Source: Anastrepha obliqua | Taxonomy: Eukaryota > Arthropoda > Insecta > Diptera > Tephritidae | Direction: 5' to 3' | DNA: 64,000 nt | NCBI RefSeq assembly: GCF_027943255.1 | Contig: NC_072892.1 | Span: forward strand, 35,115,792 to 35,179,791 | Part shown: positions 31,905 through 43,275 of the stretch, piece after piece | How the letters are laid out: each line of letters begins with the position of its first letter | Position numbering within the stretch: position 1 is the first letter of the stretch | Made by a program: the position numbers and the translations under genes | The notes under the pieces: model-generated | The model's input: only the letters and a program-made list of their open reading frames with translations | Databases searched by the model: none | What the model was told of the DNA's origin: nothing

Positions 31905-33130
31905 AGTTGGACACAGTGTGATCTTTGTAGAGTCAAAAATTCTAATTCTAAATTCTGGTAACTAAGTAATTGCGGAAACAAATGTAAATCACATTTTGTT
32001 ATTTGATAGTTAACAATTCAGCTGTTAATCAGTAAGAACAGTTTTTTGATCGGTTGCGTAATTTTCGTTTGGCGTTCGTTGAAAAATGGAAAATCAAAAG
32101 GATAATTTTCTTTATATTTTGCTTTTGTATTTCCGCAAAGGGAAAACCGTATCGCAAGCTCATAAAAATGTATGTGCTGTTTATGGTGGCGAAGCCTTAA
32201 AAAAACGGCAGTGTCAAAATTGGTTTGCCAAATTTCGTTCTGGTGATTTTTCACTCAAAGATGAAAAAAGCTCTGGTCGTCCAGTTGAAGTTGATGACGC
32301 CATAATCGATTCGGATTATCACATGAGATTGCAGAGAAGCTTCATGTATCAACATGCATTGAAAATCACTTAAAACAACTTGGCTATGTTCAAAAACTCG
32401 ACACATGGGTTCCTCACGAACTGAAAGAAATGCATTTAACGCAACGCATTGACAGCTGCGATTTCCTAAAGAAACGTATCGAAAATTATTCATTTTTAAA
32501 ACGACTGATAACTGGTGATGAAAAATGGGTTATTTACAACAATATCAAGTGGAAAAGATCGTGGAGCAGGCCATGTGAATCAACTCAAACAACATCAAAA
32601 GCTGATATTCATCAAAAAAAGGTTTTGTTATCTGTTTGGTGGTATTACAAAGGAATTGTCTACTTTGAACTCTTACCACCCAACCGAACGATCAATTCTG
32701 ATGTCTACATTGAACAACTAACGAAATTAAACAATGCAGTTGAAGAAAAACGGCCCGAATTTACAAATCGAAAAAGTATTGTATTCCATCATGACAATGC
32801 AAAGCCACATAGGTACATCTTTGGCCACTCGGCAAAAATTATTGGAGCTTGGTTGGGATATTTTGCCACATCCACCATATAGTCCTCACCTTGGACCATC
32901 TGATTACTTTTTGTTTCGATCTTTACAAAACTCCTTGAATGGTAAAAATTTCGGTAATGATGATAATGTCAAATCGTACCTGATTCAGTTTTTGGCTAAT
33001 AAAAACCAGAAGTTTTATGAATGTGGGATTATGAGGCTGCCTGAAAGATGGCAAAAGGTCATTGATCAAAATGAGCAATACATTACAGAATAAAGTTATT
33101 TAGTTCCGTGAAAAAATTGTTTAAAAAAAT
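31905..33130 (+). mobile_element. mariner, mellifera-like subfamily, one of the best-preserved copies
   Basis: The transposase starts at 32086: MENQKDNFLYILLLYFRKGK, QNWFAKFRSGDFSLKDEKSS, GRPVEVDD. A deletion/frameshift near 32310 removes part of the linker. It resumes as LKRLITGDEKWVIYNNIKWK (first Asp), KVLLSVWWYYKGIVYFELLP, FHHDNAKPH (second Asp) and, after a second shift near 32810, LLELGWDILPHPPYSP and GPSDYFLFRSLQNSLNG (third Asp), ending at the stop at 33091-33093. All three catalytic Asp are retained across the broken frames. The outer ends are approximate. Confidence 0.85.
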
Positions 33131-33160
33131 TGTTTCTAAAAAACATCTGCAATTATAATA

Positions 33161-34063
33161 ACGGGTGATTTTTTAAGAGCTATAGGAAAGTTTTTCAAAA
33201 AAAACACACGTAAAATTCAGAAAACTGCATGCACCTTTTATTTAAATCGATAGTACAGTCCATATAATTTAATGTTTGAAGATTATTTCATACAAATGTT
33301 GACCGCGACTGTCCAATTTTGGCATACTCTTTCCAATGCTTCGGCCGGTATCTCACATATGTATAAATGCTTTAATGTTGTCTTTCAATGCGTTAATTGA
33401 AGCAGGCTTGTCCGATTAGACCTGAGCTTTAACATAGCCCCACAAAAAATAATCTAAAGGCGTTATATCGCACGATCTGGGTGGCCAATTGACAGGTCCC
33501 GAATGTGAAATAAAATGTTCACTAAACTCGCCTCTCAACAAGTCCATTGTTACGCGTGCTGTGTGGCATGTGGCACCGTCTTGCTGAAACCGCATGTCAT
33601 GCAAGTCAAGCTCTTGCATTTTGGGCAAAAAACAGTTGGATATCATTTCACGGTAGCGCTCACCATTCACAGTTACGTTACGATTCGCAGCATCTTTGAA
33701 GAAGTACGGTCCAATGATACCTCCAGCGCATAAACCGCACCAAACTGTAACCTTTTCTGGATATATTGGTAGCTCTTGCAATTCTTCTAGCTGATCTTCA
33801 CTCCAAAATCGACAATTCTGCTTATTTACGTACCCATTGATCCAAAAATGAGCTTCGTCGCTGAACACAATTTTTCGATAAAAAAGTGGATCTTAAACTT
33901 TCTTAACAGAACATGCATTTTTATAATAAAATTCGCTTGTAAGACGATTCATGGTTAAATTATAGACCAAACTGAAGATGTTTGACAGTGAAGCAAAACA
34001 CGAAACGTGCGTCAGCTGTTTAAACCAACTGTTTAGAAATACAATAGCTAAAAAATCACCCTT
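33161..34063 (-). mobile_element. DD41D mariner-like element with inverted ends, N-terminus deleted
   Basis: Ends GGGTGATTTTTTAAGAGCTA (33163) and, inverted at 34061, GGGTGATTTTTTAGCTATTG match except for a short insertion, with TA close outside. The minus-strand frame 33868-33416 has MFSDEAHFWINGYVNKQNCR (first Asp), KVTVWCGLCAGGIIGPYFFK, MRFQQDGATCHTAR (second Asp) and WPPRSCDITPLDYFLWG (third Asp). The second and third Asp are separated by 41 residues, which defines the DD41D group. A stop follows at VKAQV, although matching sequence continues to MCEIPAEALERVCQ. The first ~150 residues of the transposase are deleted. Confidence 0.9.
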
Positions 34064-35841
34064 TACTTAGTTACCAACCCAATATTTACTTTTTCCAAAG
34101 CTAACTTTAGTTTTCTGATTTACTTAAACTATAACCAGCTGACTTTGATCCGCTGTTTTTCCCCCCTCAAGATGAAATGCCACTTTCTCAATTGCACCTG
34201 CTTTGCTGAAGTTTTGCGCAGTCGAATGCCAAAGGCTGAAAGTTACCTTTGGTTTTTGATGACAATCAGCTTCACGAACACAACTTTTGTTCCGCTGAAA
34301 ACATCACTGTGACGCAACGCAGTAACTTTTGAATCTTTTACTTTATATATTTTTTAACATTTTGGAACGAGTTTTTATCAATTTTTGAAGCATAACCAAA
34401 AATTTTGCGATGTCTTGCCTGTACATCCCGTTATCCCCGTTATCGACTATGTTTAACACGACTCCAACAACATTGGTAACCCTACGGACCCTTGTGGTCT
34501 ATATGAGATCTATTCAGATCAGCCAGATATACCTAACCTAAACGTTTTCTATCGACAGCGAATTTGATGTCTTTCGGATTTGGTCAACTAGCCGTTCATA
34601 ATTTGTTGAACAGATATCAAACATCCAAATCCAAGGTAACGAATTTATCCCGCTGGAAAGCCAACAAGATTCCATTCCGTAATATTTCTAAATTTTTTTG
34701 AAAAAACCCTGAAACTAAATGGTTTCCAACGATCAATATCAATAAAATGATGTATGCATATTTACGACTTTCGTCAACACTTCAAGAAGGATTAAGAAAC
34801 ATACTTTTCCATAATGATAAGCAGCTCATATCAACGCGCACGCCTCCACGGCCTAAGAAAAAAGTAGCAGCATCCCCATAACAAACAGAAGTCAAATGCA
34901 ATCAACCGATATGACATTGCACATTGAATTTACGAGTAGGTACGCCATTCATGTCAGCTCAAACACTTTGCGATAACACAAACTGCTTACATGAGCATAT
35001 TTACATACATACGCAGGCACTGTAAATGGGGTACAAAGGGTTTCCTAAGTGCCTTCTATTCAACTACTGCAAAAAGAGCCAAATAAATGAAGTAATCTTT
35101 AAGATAAACTGGACTACACCCATTTCTCGAGGTCTGCTGCTTTTATGATAGAAAGTCGAGTAGACAAGCAGACAGAGAATGCGAGTATTAAGGGAACACA
35201 TGAACAACAACAGCAACAGGCGATTTATGTAGTTATATAGTCGGATCGTAAAAAGCAGAAGTAGCTCTTTTTGTTTGTGCTGTTGCTGTTCCTGTTGTTA
35301 TTGTCTCAACTATGGTGCCGTTATTTGGATTCATCAAACCAGACCTCATTTGGAATAATCGTCGCCGCCGATGTGTTGCTGTTATCAGAAAAATTGGTTG
35401 TTTGCATGTGCGGCATGACTCTTGTGACTGGTGGTGGTTGGTGGCTGGCAGCCGACGGTTGGGCGCTACATGCAAACACTGCGGTCAGGCGTTGAGGCGA
35501 TAACAATAAATAATATAAATAGTCATTTCAAAAAGGAATTAATATTGAAAAATAAAATAATAAACGAACGCTGAAATTATGAACTCTGCGAACGACGACC
35601 AGCAGAAACAGCAAAAAGTAGGCATTAAAGCATTAACAACACAGCCTGCATACATATGTATGGGTGTCTGTGTATGTGGGTATGTAAATCTGAAACAAAC
35701 AAGAACAAAAATTGATAAGAAAGCATCAAAGTTAACACTTCAGTCACTGAGTTTGTCGCATACAAATAGGGAACAGTAGAGCATTGCTTGGATGTGCTCT
35801 AAGTACAGAATGTGTGCGTGTATAAGTACATGAGCTTGTTA
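34064..35841. other. Spacer with a GC-richer patch
   Basis: ATATACCTAACCTAAAC near 34528 resembles the 3' tail of a non-LTR element. A GC-richer patch at 35240-35500 is open on both strands (minus strand: VFACSAQPSAASHQPPPVTR); neither reading has a recognisable domain. The remainder is AT-rich with microsatellite. Confidence 0.4.
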
Positions 35842-35951
35842 CACACACCGAAAAAAGTATTGGCACAGTACTACCTAAAACTTCAAAAAGATTATAACGG
35901 TAAATTGCTTTGATAAAAATAAAACGTATTTTCTTTTTTTAAGGTACTCCT

Positions 35952-36745
35952 AACACATGGGCTGCAAAGTCCCCGGTCTAACAAAGAAACCCGTTTTTTT
36001 TTGTTTTTGTTCAAAATTAGCTTTATTCATCAACGTGATTTCCATTAAGAACAATGCAATTGTTCCAGCGCTGCTCTAACATTTCAATACCACTTTTGAA
36101 GAACGATTTATCTTTTGCCTCAAAACAAGCCTCGGTTTCAGCGATAACCACTTCATTCGAGCAAACTTTCTTACCGGCGAGCATTTTTTTAGGTCTGCGA
36201 ACAGCCAGTAGTCGCTGGAAGCCAAATCTGATGAAAACGGTGGATGTGCGAACAATTCATGTAGTTGTGCCACTACTCAGAATCATCATCACAGTGAGCA
36301 AACGCGGCACCCGCTTTAAACAGAGCTTTCTCATAGTCAAATGCTCATCCAATATAAAGCCAACTCGTTCTTTTGATATCTTTACGATGCCAGCTAACTC
36401 GCAACTTCAGTATTCGATCATTCAAAACGATTTTGTGGATTTTTTTGATGTTTTCTGGTGTTACCGTCTCATTTGGACGTCCACTGTGTTATGCATCATC
36501 AGTATCTCAGCAAACCGTTATTTTATTGTTGTTTCTGATGGAGCAAAGTTCCCATAACACTTTTCCAGTCATTGTTACGCTTGAACGGCATATTTTCCCA
36601 TCAAGAAGCAGTGTAAAATTAAAACACGAAATTCTTTTTGATCCTTTGTTTTGAAAATAACAAAAGTAGCGTCACTCCTAGCACAACAACTCACGAACTA
36701 ATGAATAGAACATCATGAAATTTTACAGCTGCCTTTTTAAGGTTA
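35952..36745 (-). mobile_element. mariner, irritans-like subfamily, remnant
   Basis: The left end GGGCTGCAAAGTCCCCGGTC followed by TAACAAAG resembles irritans-type mariner ends. The minus strand has the third-Asp block HPPFSSDLASSDYWLFADLK (36245 down) and KARTNE-like C-terminal remains. The upstream half is readable only in pieces with stops. It lies within the left part of the 35842-40657 Tc1-like element. Confidence 0.75.
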
Positions 36746-36761
36746 GTATACATATATGTAT

Positions 36762-36946
36762 ATATATAATTGGCACGTTCACCCTTTTTGGGTGTTTGGC
36801 CGAGCTCCTCCTCCTATTTGTGGCGTGCGTCTTGATGTTGTTCTACTAATGGAGGGGCCTGCAGTTTCAAGCCGACTCCGAATGGCAGATATTTTATGAG
36901 GAGCTTTTTTATGGAAGAAATAAATTCGTAGGTTTCCCATTGCCTG
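36762..36946 (-). repeat. SINE 3' two-thirds, inverted
   Basis: 3' end ATAATTGGCACGTTCACCCT, body through CCGACTCCGAATGGCAGATA to GGTTTCCCATTGCCTG. There is no tRNA-like head. It lies between the irritans-like mariner and the Tc1 coding region. Confidence 0.85.
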
Positions 36947-37639
36947 GTTTTAAGTTAGTACTAACTGAAAAAGCGGTGAATGCAATAAAACTAGTGTCAT
37001 CTATGTGTCAGGCCCGGGACTTTACAGTTCATGTGCTATATAAGGTTACTTCACATAGACAAATAAAATCAAAAGTATTTCATTGTGAAAAAAACGAAAA
37101 TTTTCAACTTTTTCACATATTTTCCAGCGAAAAAAGTATTGACACAGAGAAAATTAACTTGTTTCTAGCGGTATTATTTAGTAATGTGTAGACAGTCCTT
37201 TCCTTATTATAACTTCATTCATTCTACTTGGCATTGAAGAAACCAGTTTTTGGGTAATATTCCCACCAATTTTCAGTCTTCCTCGTTTGTTCTAGCTTTC
37301 AGTTGTGCTTTTTTTGAAATATCATGGTTTCATATACGCTTTCCCAGCACATCCCATGCTCGATGGGTTTTATATCTGCGGATTGTGTCGGAGTGTTTAA
37401 AGTATGTGGAGTATTGTACCAAATCTATTCCTTAACAATATGAGCTGTATGTTTCGGATCATTGTCCTGTTGGAAGTAATATTCCGAGGACAGGCTCCAC
37501 TGATCGGCGCTGCGTTTTAAATTTATTGCTACAAAATATTTGAGTACACCATCTTATCCATTACTTCATCTTTAAATGCAAATTCTCCCACGCTGGATGC
37601 CGCCATACATCCCCATATCCAAAGTCCACCGCAACCGTG

Positions 37640-37930
37640 TTTCACTGTTAGGTTAGGTTAAGTTGAAGCGGTTGTCCTGTGGGACACACTGAGCTAATAG
37701 CCCATTGTGATGCCGCGTGGGGAGTTTGTCCCTATCTCTCCTAAAACTAATGAGTACTTCTCAAAATTTTTAGAAAATTTCTGATTTCTGTAGAACTGAG
37801 GTCTTCTAATTCATTAAAAAATTATCACCTAAAATGACAAATACATATACCTCTGGATAGAGCAGGACAATGGCACAGACGGTGCGAGATTGTTTCTTTC
37901 TCCTCCTCATGCATGTCTACTTGTAGGTAT
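37640..37930 (-). mobile_element. Non-LTR retrotransposon 3' tail inside the Tc1-like element
   Basis: The minus strand reads EEEKETISHRLCHCPALSRG (CCHC-like tail), then ELEDLSSTEIRNFLKILRST, then GLLAQCVPQDNRFNLT and a TTAACCTAACCTAA tail at 37641-37653. It interrupts the Tc1 transposase between KKDMIP and TVKHG. It is a severely 5'-truncated R1/LOA/I-type copy. Confidence 0.75.
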
Positions 37931-38122
37931 CATGTCTTTTTTTCAATGTTTTTTTTCGTAATTGGTTTTCGCCACACTAAAATACAGCCATCACTTCGAT
38001 ATATATTAAATTTGCTTTCATCAGAAAACAACGCAACAACACATCGTTCCAGAAATCAGGATTTTTATGGATGCATGAATTTTCGAAATCAAATATTTCT
38101 TGTTGGTTTATTTTGCTTATAC

Positions 38123-39433
38123 AGGGTGGCTGATGAAAGCCGCTACCAAAAAAAAAAAATGAATAACTTTTTTTCTTTTTAAGTTATCTGTTCCATTTTT
38201 GTTTTAATTTGCAGATTGATCTTTAAAATTTATTAAAATGGATAACTGGGACACGCAAACAAGAATTTGGATAGTCCGCCGCTATCACGCACTGGAGTCC
38301 GTAGTTTTGGTGCAGAGAGAGTACAGGCGGATGTTTGGCGGCGATCCCCCGAGCAGATGGACCATAATGAGACTGGTGAATAATTTTGCTGAGCAAGGAA
38401 CAGTCGCAAGAAGGCCTTATCATCGAAACCCACCAGTTCGGACGGAGGAAACGATCGCTGCTGTAGCTGCAGCTATACAAAGCAATCCAAGGGTTTCAAC
38501 AAGAAGCTTATCTGCTCAACTTGGTGTCAGCCGACAGTCTTTGCAAACAATAATGCACAAAGATTTAGACTTATTTCCCTACAAAATTCAAATGGTTAAC
38601 AAACTGAATGCAGCAGACTTGCCGATTCGCTTGGAATTTTGCCAGAAGATCCTGCAAATGGTGGAAGAAGACCAAAACATGTTAAACTGCCTTTTCATGT
38701 CTGTTGAGGCCCATTTCGATTTAAACGGCAATGTGAACAAACAAAATTGTCGAATATGGAGTACTTTTAACCCACAGATACTCCACGAGACGGAATTGCA
38801 TCCTCTTCGCGTGACAGTGTGGTGTGCGGTTTCTTCACGCTGTATTGTCGGGCCTTATTTTTTGAAGAAAATGGTCACACCGTTACGGTTACTGGAGACC
38901 GTTATTTGAAAATGCTGAAAGAATTTTTATATCCAGAACTACGCCGAAAGAGAATTCCTTTCAACTCTGTGTGGTTTCAACAAGATGGGGCAACGTCTCA
39001 CATAGCCCAGACTGTTATGACAGAGTTGCGACGAAAATTTCCCAATAAACTGATTTCAAGAAACTCCGAATTTCGTTGGCCCCCCAGGTCGCCTGACCTT
39101 ACTGCACCTGACTTTTTCTTGTGGGGTTTATGTAAACAAGAAGTTTATAAAACAAAGCCAACAAATTTGGATGAACTAAAACAATCCATTCGGGCAAAAA
39201 TTGCGGCTATTCCTGTCGCAACTCTCAAAGCAACAATGAACAACTTTTTACTAAGATGCCGCACTTGTGTCAACGAGCATGGGGGGCATTTAAATTCAAT
39301 TATTTTTAAAACTAGTTAAGCTACATTTAATAAAATTTAATGAGCTTCAACTTGAAAAAAAATAAATGAATTCCATACACTAAAAAAAAGTTATTTGAGT
39401 TTCTTAATGTAGCAAAATTCATCAGCCACCCTG
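38123..39433 (+). mobile_element. Full-length DD41D (rosa-type) mariner-like element, nearly intact
   Basis: 1311 bp, with ends starting CAGGGTGGCTGATGAA on both sides, TA outside each end and an AATAACTTTTTTT inner match. One transposase gene runs 38238-39319. MDNWDTQTRIWIVRRYHALE opens a helix-turn-helix region; GVSRQSLQTIMHKDLDLFPY follows; then WFQQDGATSHIAQTVM (second Asp) and WPPRSPDLTAPDFFLWG (third Asp, 41 residues after the second). Two defects are visible. A T-run at 38858-38863 is one base short, shifting the frame. The first catalytic Asp is Val at residue 156 (FMSVEAHF where other copies have FSDEAHF). It is inserted in the transposase of the host Tc1-like element. Confidence 0.92.
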
Positions 39434-40657
39434 TACTTATATGGTTTCTTCTTCGGAACTTTTGCGCTGTATCCTGCTTTTCTCAAAGTAACATATTTTG
39501 CACTGTTCTGGCGGTCTACTCGATGTCAAAGCTTTTCTTAAACTCGGCTGCAATTTCAGATGAACAAGTCTTCGGTGATTTTTTTCACAATTTTTGTTAC
39601 GTGACGCTCATCTTTTTCCGTCAACTTTCTTAGTTGACCCGATCTTTTTTGCATTTTCCTCAAGTATAATATCTTAAAAATATTGTGTGAAAATTTGAAG
39701 TGAATCCGATAAATACTTTTCGAGTTATTCAACAACTAACAGATAAATCGATAGCAAACTTTTTTTCTCAAAACTTTGTTTTTTGAATTGGTGATCACTG
39801 TAACTTAAAAATCGCTTGGTAGATTTCAATAAAGTTTATACTGCTTTTGAAAAAACAAGAAAAACTCGTGCCTGATCGAAAAATTTTTTTTCTTCAAAAA
39901 TTTCAATTTTTTTTGACAATTAATTGACATTTTTTTTCTCTCGAAAACCTGAAAATATTTCATGAGACCGCCATATTGTTAATTTTGAAAAAAAAAGCTA
40001 ATAAAACTAATTTCTTGTGTCCAATTAATTTTAGATGAATCTCCAAGGACTTGTGATGATCAGCGCAAGGGACTTCTGTAGAAATGGGGCACACAAACAG
40101 CGATAACTTTTAGAATTATTAAGTTTTTTTTTTTTGAAATTTTGTTAAAGTCAAGTCGAAATATGATGTATATATTAATGCTATGTTTTTATTTTTGTAA
40201 AATAAACAATTGACTAGCAAAAAAATTATTGAAAATCATCATTTTTTCGGGCCTCTGACTACCCCTAACCCATTAACAATGTTTCCAATTTCGGAAAGTG
40301 ATTTTCCATTTCCATGCGCTCGTTGAAATAACTAATAAAGCAAACTGTCAATTCATGTGAAATTGTTTAAGAATTTATACAGCGTGTTATACCGTTACTT
40401 CGAAAATGATAGCAGGGTTGCTTTTAAAGTTACTCTGTCAAAATAACATGCAAATGTATATTTATTTAAAATTCGTTTTTTTCGCAAAAATAAATCGGGG
40501 AAATTGATATCAAATTTTTTAATAAAAAACTAACATTAAGATGTAGTGTATTAAAAATAAAAAATTAGTTTGTTACAAAAAAAAATAAATAAATTTAGGT
40601 GCTATACTAAATTATACCTTCGTTTATACACTGTGCCAATACTTTCTTCGGTGACTG

Positions 40658-42301
40658 TATGTACATACATAATAATACGTAATTTATATAAGTTAGTAGA
40701 ATACTAGTCGCACTATAAATAAGCGATTTCCCGCACCTACCATGAACATTCACCGCCATCGAGCATTCACACCACAACAATTTGCCAGTATGCGCCGTTA
40801 AGCTATTCGACTTTTCGAAAGTTCTGTGGATCGTCTTGCATTAAATGTTACCGCTACGGTCACTCGATGGTCTAGTTGAACATCAAAACTTTGTCACTAT
40901 AGCTGATCCTTCAACAATGCCGCATACATCCATACATACAAATGTATGTATGTACGAAGTTCATATATGTGTGTATGTATAGGAAGAGCCAACACATCAA
41001 CCATCGCGTCAAAAGCGCAGCGGTAAATTTTAGAGATAAGAACAGACCAGTACTTTAAAGGCATAAAATGGAAAATTATGTTATTTCTCGGCTATATTAA
41101 ACGCGTCGTACAAGTCATTGGCACATAACCAGACCAGCCATACGCGCACTTTGCCGTGCATACATAATCGTACATGTACATAATTACTATGTATGAATTT
41201 GTATGGAGCGTTTAATATTCTTATTATTGACAGTGAGACATAAATGTTCTGTCATAAAATCGAAAAACAACTTGACTTGCTGGTGAAAAGGTCATTTATG
41301 TTTACAGCCAACCAATCAGCGAGCATTCGGGCGATGCGATAAGTAACAGAATGTACTCAATGCCTAGATACATACACACATACATGCATACACATGTACA
41401 TAAATAAGTATATATGTGCGTTATTTAGTCGTTTAAGTACAAAGTATATTTAACGCAACCCTATTGCTCCCCAGCCTTCATCTTTGGTGGCAGCGATAAG
41501 AGAATGAGGATATTTAATGTTTTTTTTTTTATTTGCAGATCTCATTTCAATCTCGAAAATCTGATTTATGTTTTCATATTTAATATTAGAGATTGAAAGC
41601 GATTGCGGGTGAAGCGAGCCGGATTATCCATGATTAAAAAAACACATCCGATTAGCTTGAATTCATTTATTAAAAGAAACAAGAAAATTAAAGTAGCCAA
41701 AAACTCAACAACTACACGTACGGCGTCGTTGACTAGGATTTTAAGACCAACACTAACACCCACAATACCAACAACATTCACACACTCGTGCCTGCATATC
41801 AAAATAAGCAGAACCTCGGTGCGAAATACTGGTACTGTTTCATTCCGATATAAACTTTTTTTTACCAAACTTTGTAATTACTTGCACCCCGAGCAGTTAA
41901 AGAAAATATGGCTTCAGAGCCACCCAAATAGGTGACCTGTGAAACATTTTTGCTTCATCTAAGAGAACTTCTCATAGTCGAAACAAGTCTCCATGGCATG
42001 AGCACAATTTTCCGCATTTCAGAGAGCCAGCTAGTGAATTTCATTCATGTTGTTCAAAAAACTCCGCCCAGTGTAGTGAAGTATCGGTCATCGTGGTCTA
42101 TCTCATCTGACGATAGATTTTCCCTGACTGTTTCGACAGAGTATGAGCAGAAGGAAAAAAGTCTTAGATGAGTAGATTTAGGTGGGATTGAAAAGAGATG
42201 GTTAGTGTCATGCCGGTTAACTTCACGTTACGGGCAAATGTTTAGCGGGTTTGGTTCAATTGTAGATAAGTAGGAATTTAACTTGCGAGCCCACCACGCG
42301 T
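40658..42301. other. Spacer with CATA microsatellites
   Basis: ATACATACAAATGTATGTAT (40931) and ACATACACACATACATGCAT (41372) occur. Open frames at 41566-41868 and 41603-41935 lie over the same bases on opposite strands with no recognisable domain. No gene is called. Confidence 0.45.
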
Positions 42302-42870
42302 CATTTTCAGCCGTACAAAACTAAAAATCTTCGAATCGAACGTAAAATCAATAACGCAAAACGTGGAATGCAGGACCGAAATACATAGAGAAAATGCAAG
42401 TGTTTGTCAATAAGTGCCTTCGCTAAATCCTCAAAATCTTCTGGCCCAATACAATAACAAATGACGAGCTGTGGCACTTGGTACAACAGCAACCGATCAA
42501 TACAGAAATTGTAAAACGTAAGTGGACTTGTATTGGACATACGCTATGCAAACCACCCAACGAAATTGCTAGACGAGCAATTACATGGAACCCACAATGC
42601 AGCAGACGTAGAGTAAGACCAGCTCATACCTGGAGAAGACAGCTGGAAATCGAAATGGACAGCCTCCAGCTAGATGTAAACGAGATCAAAACTCATGTAA
42701 ACGCTATTCTGCCGTTGGAAAAAACTTGTTACAGCCCTTTGCTCCTTAACGGAACGATAGGAGCAAAATTTGACGGTTGTACCAGAATAGAGTGGTTGAA
42801 CTACGATACCGAAAATCGGACAGCAAAAGTTAATGAAGATAATAGGACTCTCGGTGAATAACCTGTCTGT
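42302..42870 (+). pseudogene. RTE-like non-LTR retrotransposon, C-terminal end
   Basis: About 42302-42430 is readable with shifts as TKLKIFESNVKSI and a NKCLR-like block. The open frame 42478-42861 then gives VKRKWTCIGHTLCKPPNEIA, WNPQCSRRRVRPAHTWRRQL and EIEMDSLQLDVNEIKTHVNA. This is the standard end of RTE-like polymerases (KRKW.WIGHTLR.P...I, TWNPQG, RGRP..TWRR). The palm domain is absent. Confidence 0.75.
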
Positions 42871-43057
42871 ATACTGTGAGGTCCAGTGGTTGTTGTAATT
42901 GTGTCCAGATCTCGTCAGCCTGTAGATTGAGATGACTTCTGCTTGACTTGCTTTGGCAATGTTTCGTTTACAAAAATGATGACGTCAGACAGCTGCCAAA
43001 TTTTCCATGGAAGGCCATGATGAGAGACTTATAACGTAAGATATTTGCTCCTCTGTA

Positions 43058-43275
43058 GCCGAGCGGCCGCTGTAGCCGAATGGATTGCTGCGTGACTATC
43101 ATTCGGTAATGCCCGAGTTCCAAACTCCGAGCAATAGCAAGCCTCCGGGTGTATTTCTGCCATGAAAGAACTTCTCATAAAAATACATCTGCCGTTCGGA
43201 GCTAACATAAAACCGCAGATCCCTCCAATTGTGAAAGATTATAAAGCCTCACACCGCAAATAGGAAGAGGATTAA
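43058..43275 (+). repeat. SINE copy with duplicated box A region
   Basis: The head reads GTAGCCGAGCGGCCGCTGTAGCCGAATGG, an apparent partial duplication of the box A region. The body is present (GCCTCCGGGTGTATTTCTGC), but the 3' part is diverged (CACACCGCAAATAGGAAGAG). Box B is degraded to GAGTTCCAAACTCC. Confidence 0.7.

Larger units (their letters stand above)
35842..40657 (-). mobile_element. Tc1-like transposon broken by several nested insertions
   Basis: The right end CAGTCACCGAAGAAAGTATTGGCACAG (inverted at 40657; the core GTATTGGCACAG is exact) matches the left end CACACACCGAAAAAAGTATT at 35842, with TA outside both. A third motif copy, GCGAAAAAAGTATTGACACA at about 37127, suggests an IR/DR layout. 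Minus-strand transposase pieces appear in the right order: DERHVTKIVKKITEDLF (about 39620) and SAKVPKKKPY (about 39450); then LFSDESKFNIYRSDG-like sequence and VWRKPNYEK (38060-37950); then VKHGCGGLWIWGCMA (37645), YYFQQDNDPKHTA (37480) and IKPIEHAWDVLGKRI (37370). Four younger elements lie inside. Inactive. Confidence 0.85.

Noticed and set aside
41566..41935. Overlapping 100-aa (-) and 110-aa (+) frames
   Set aside because: They lie on the same bases on opposite strands. One is hydrophobic only because it mirrors an Lys/Thr-rich frame. No family match.
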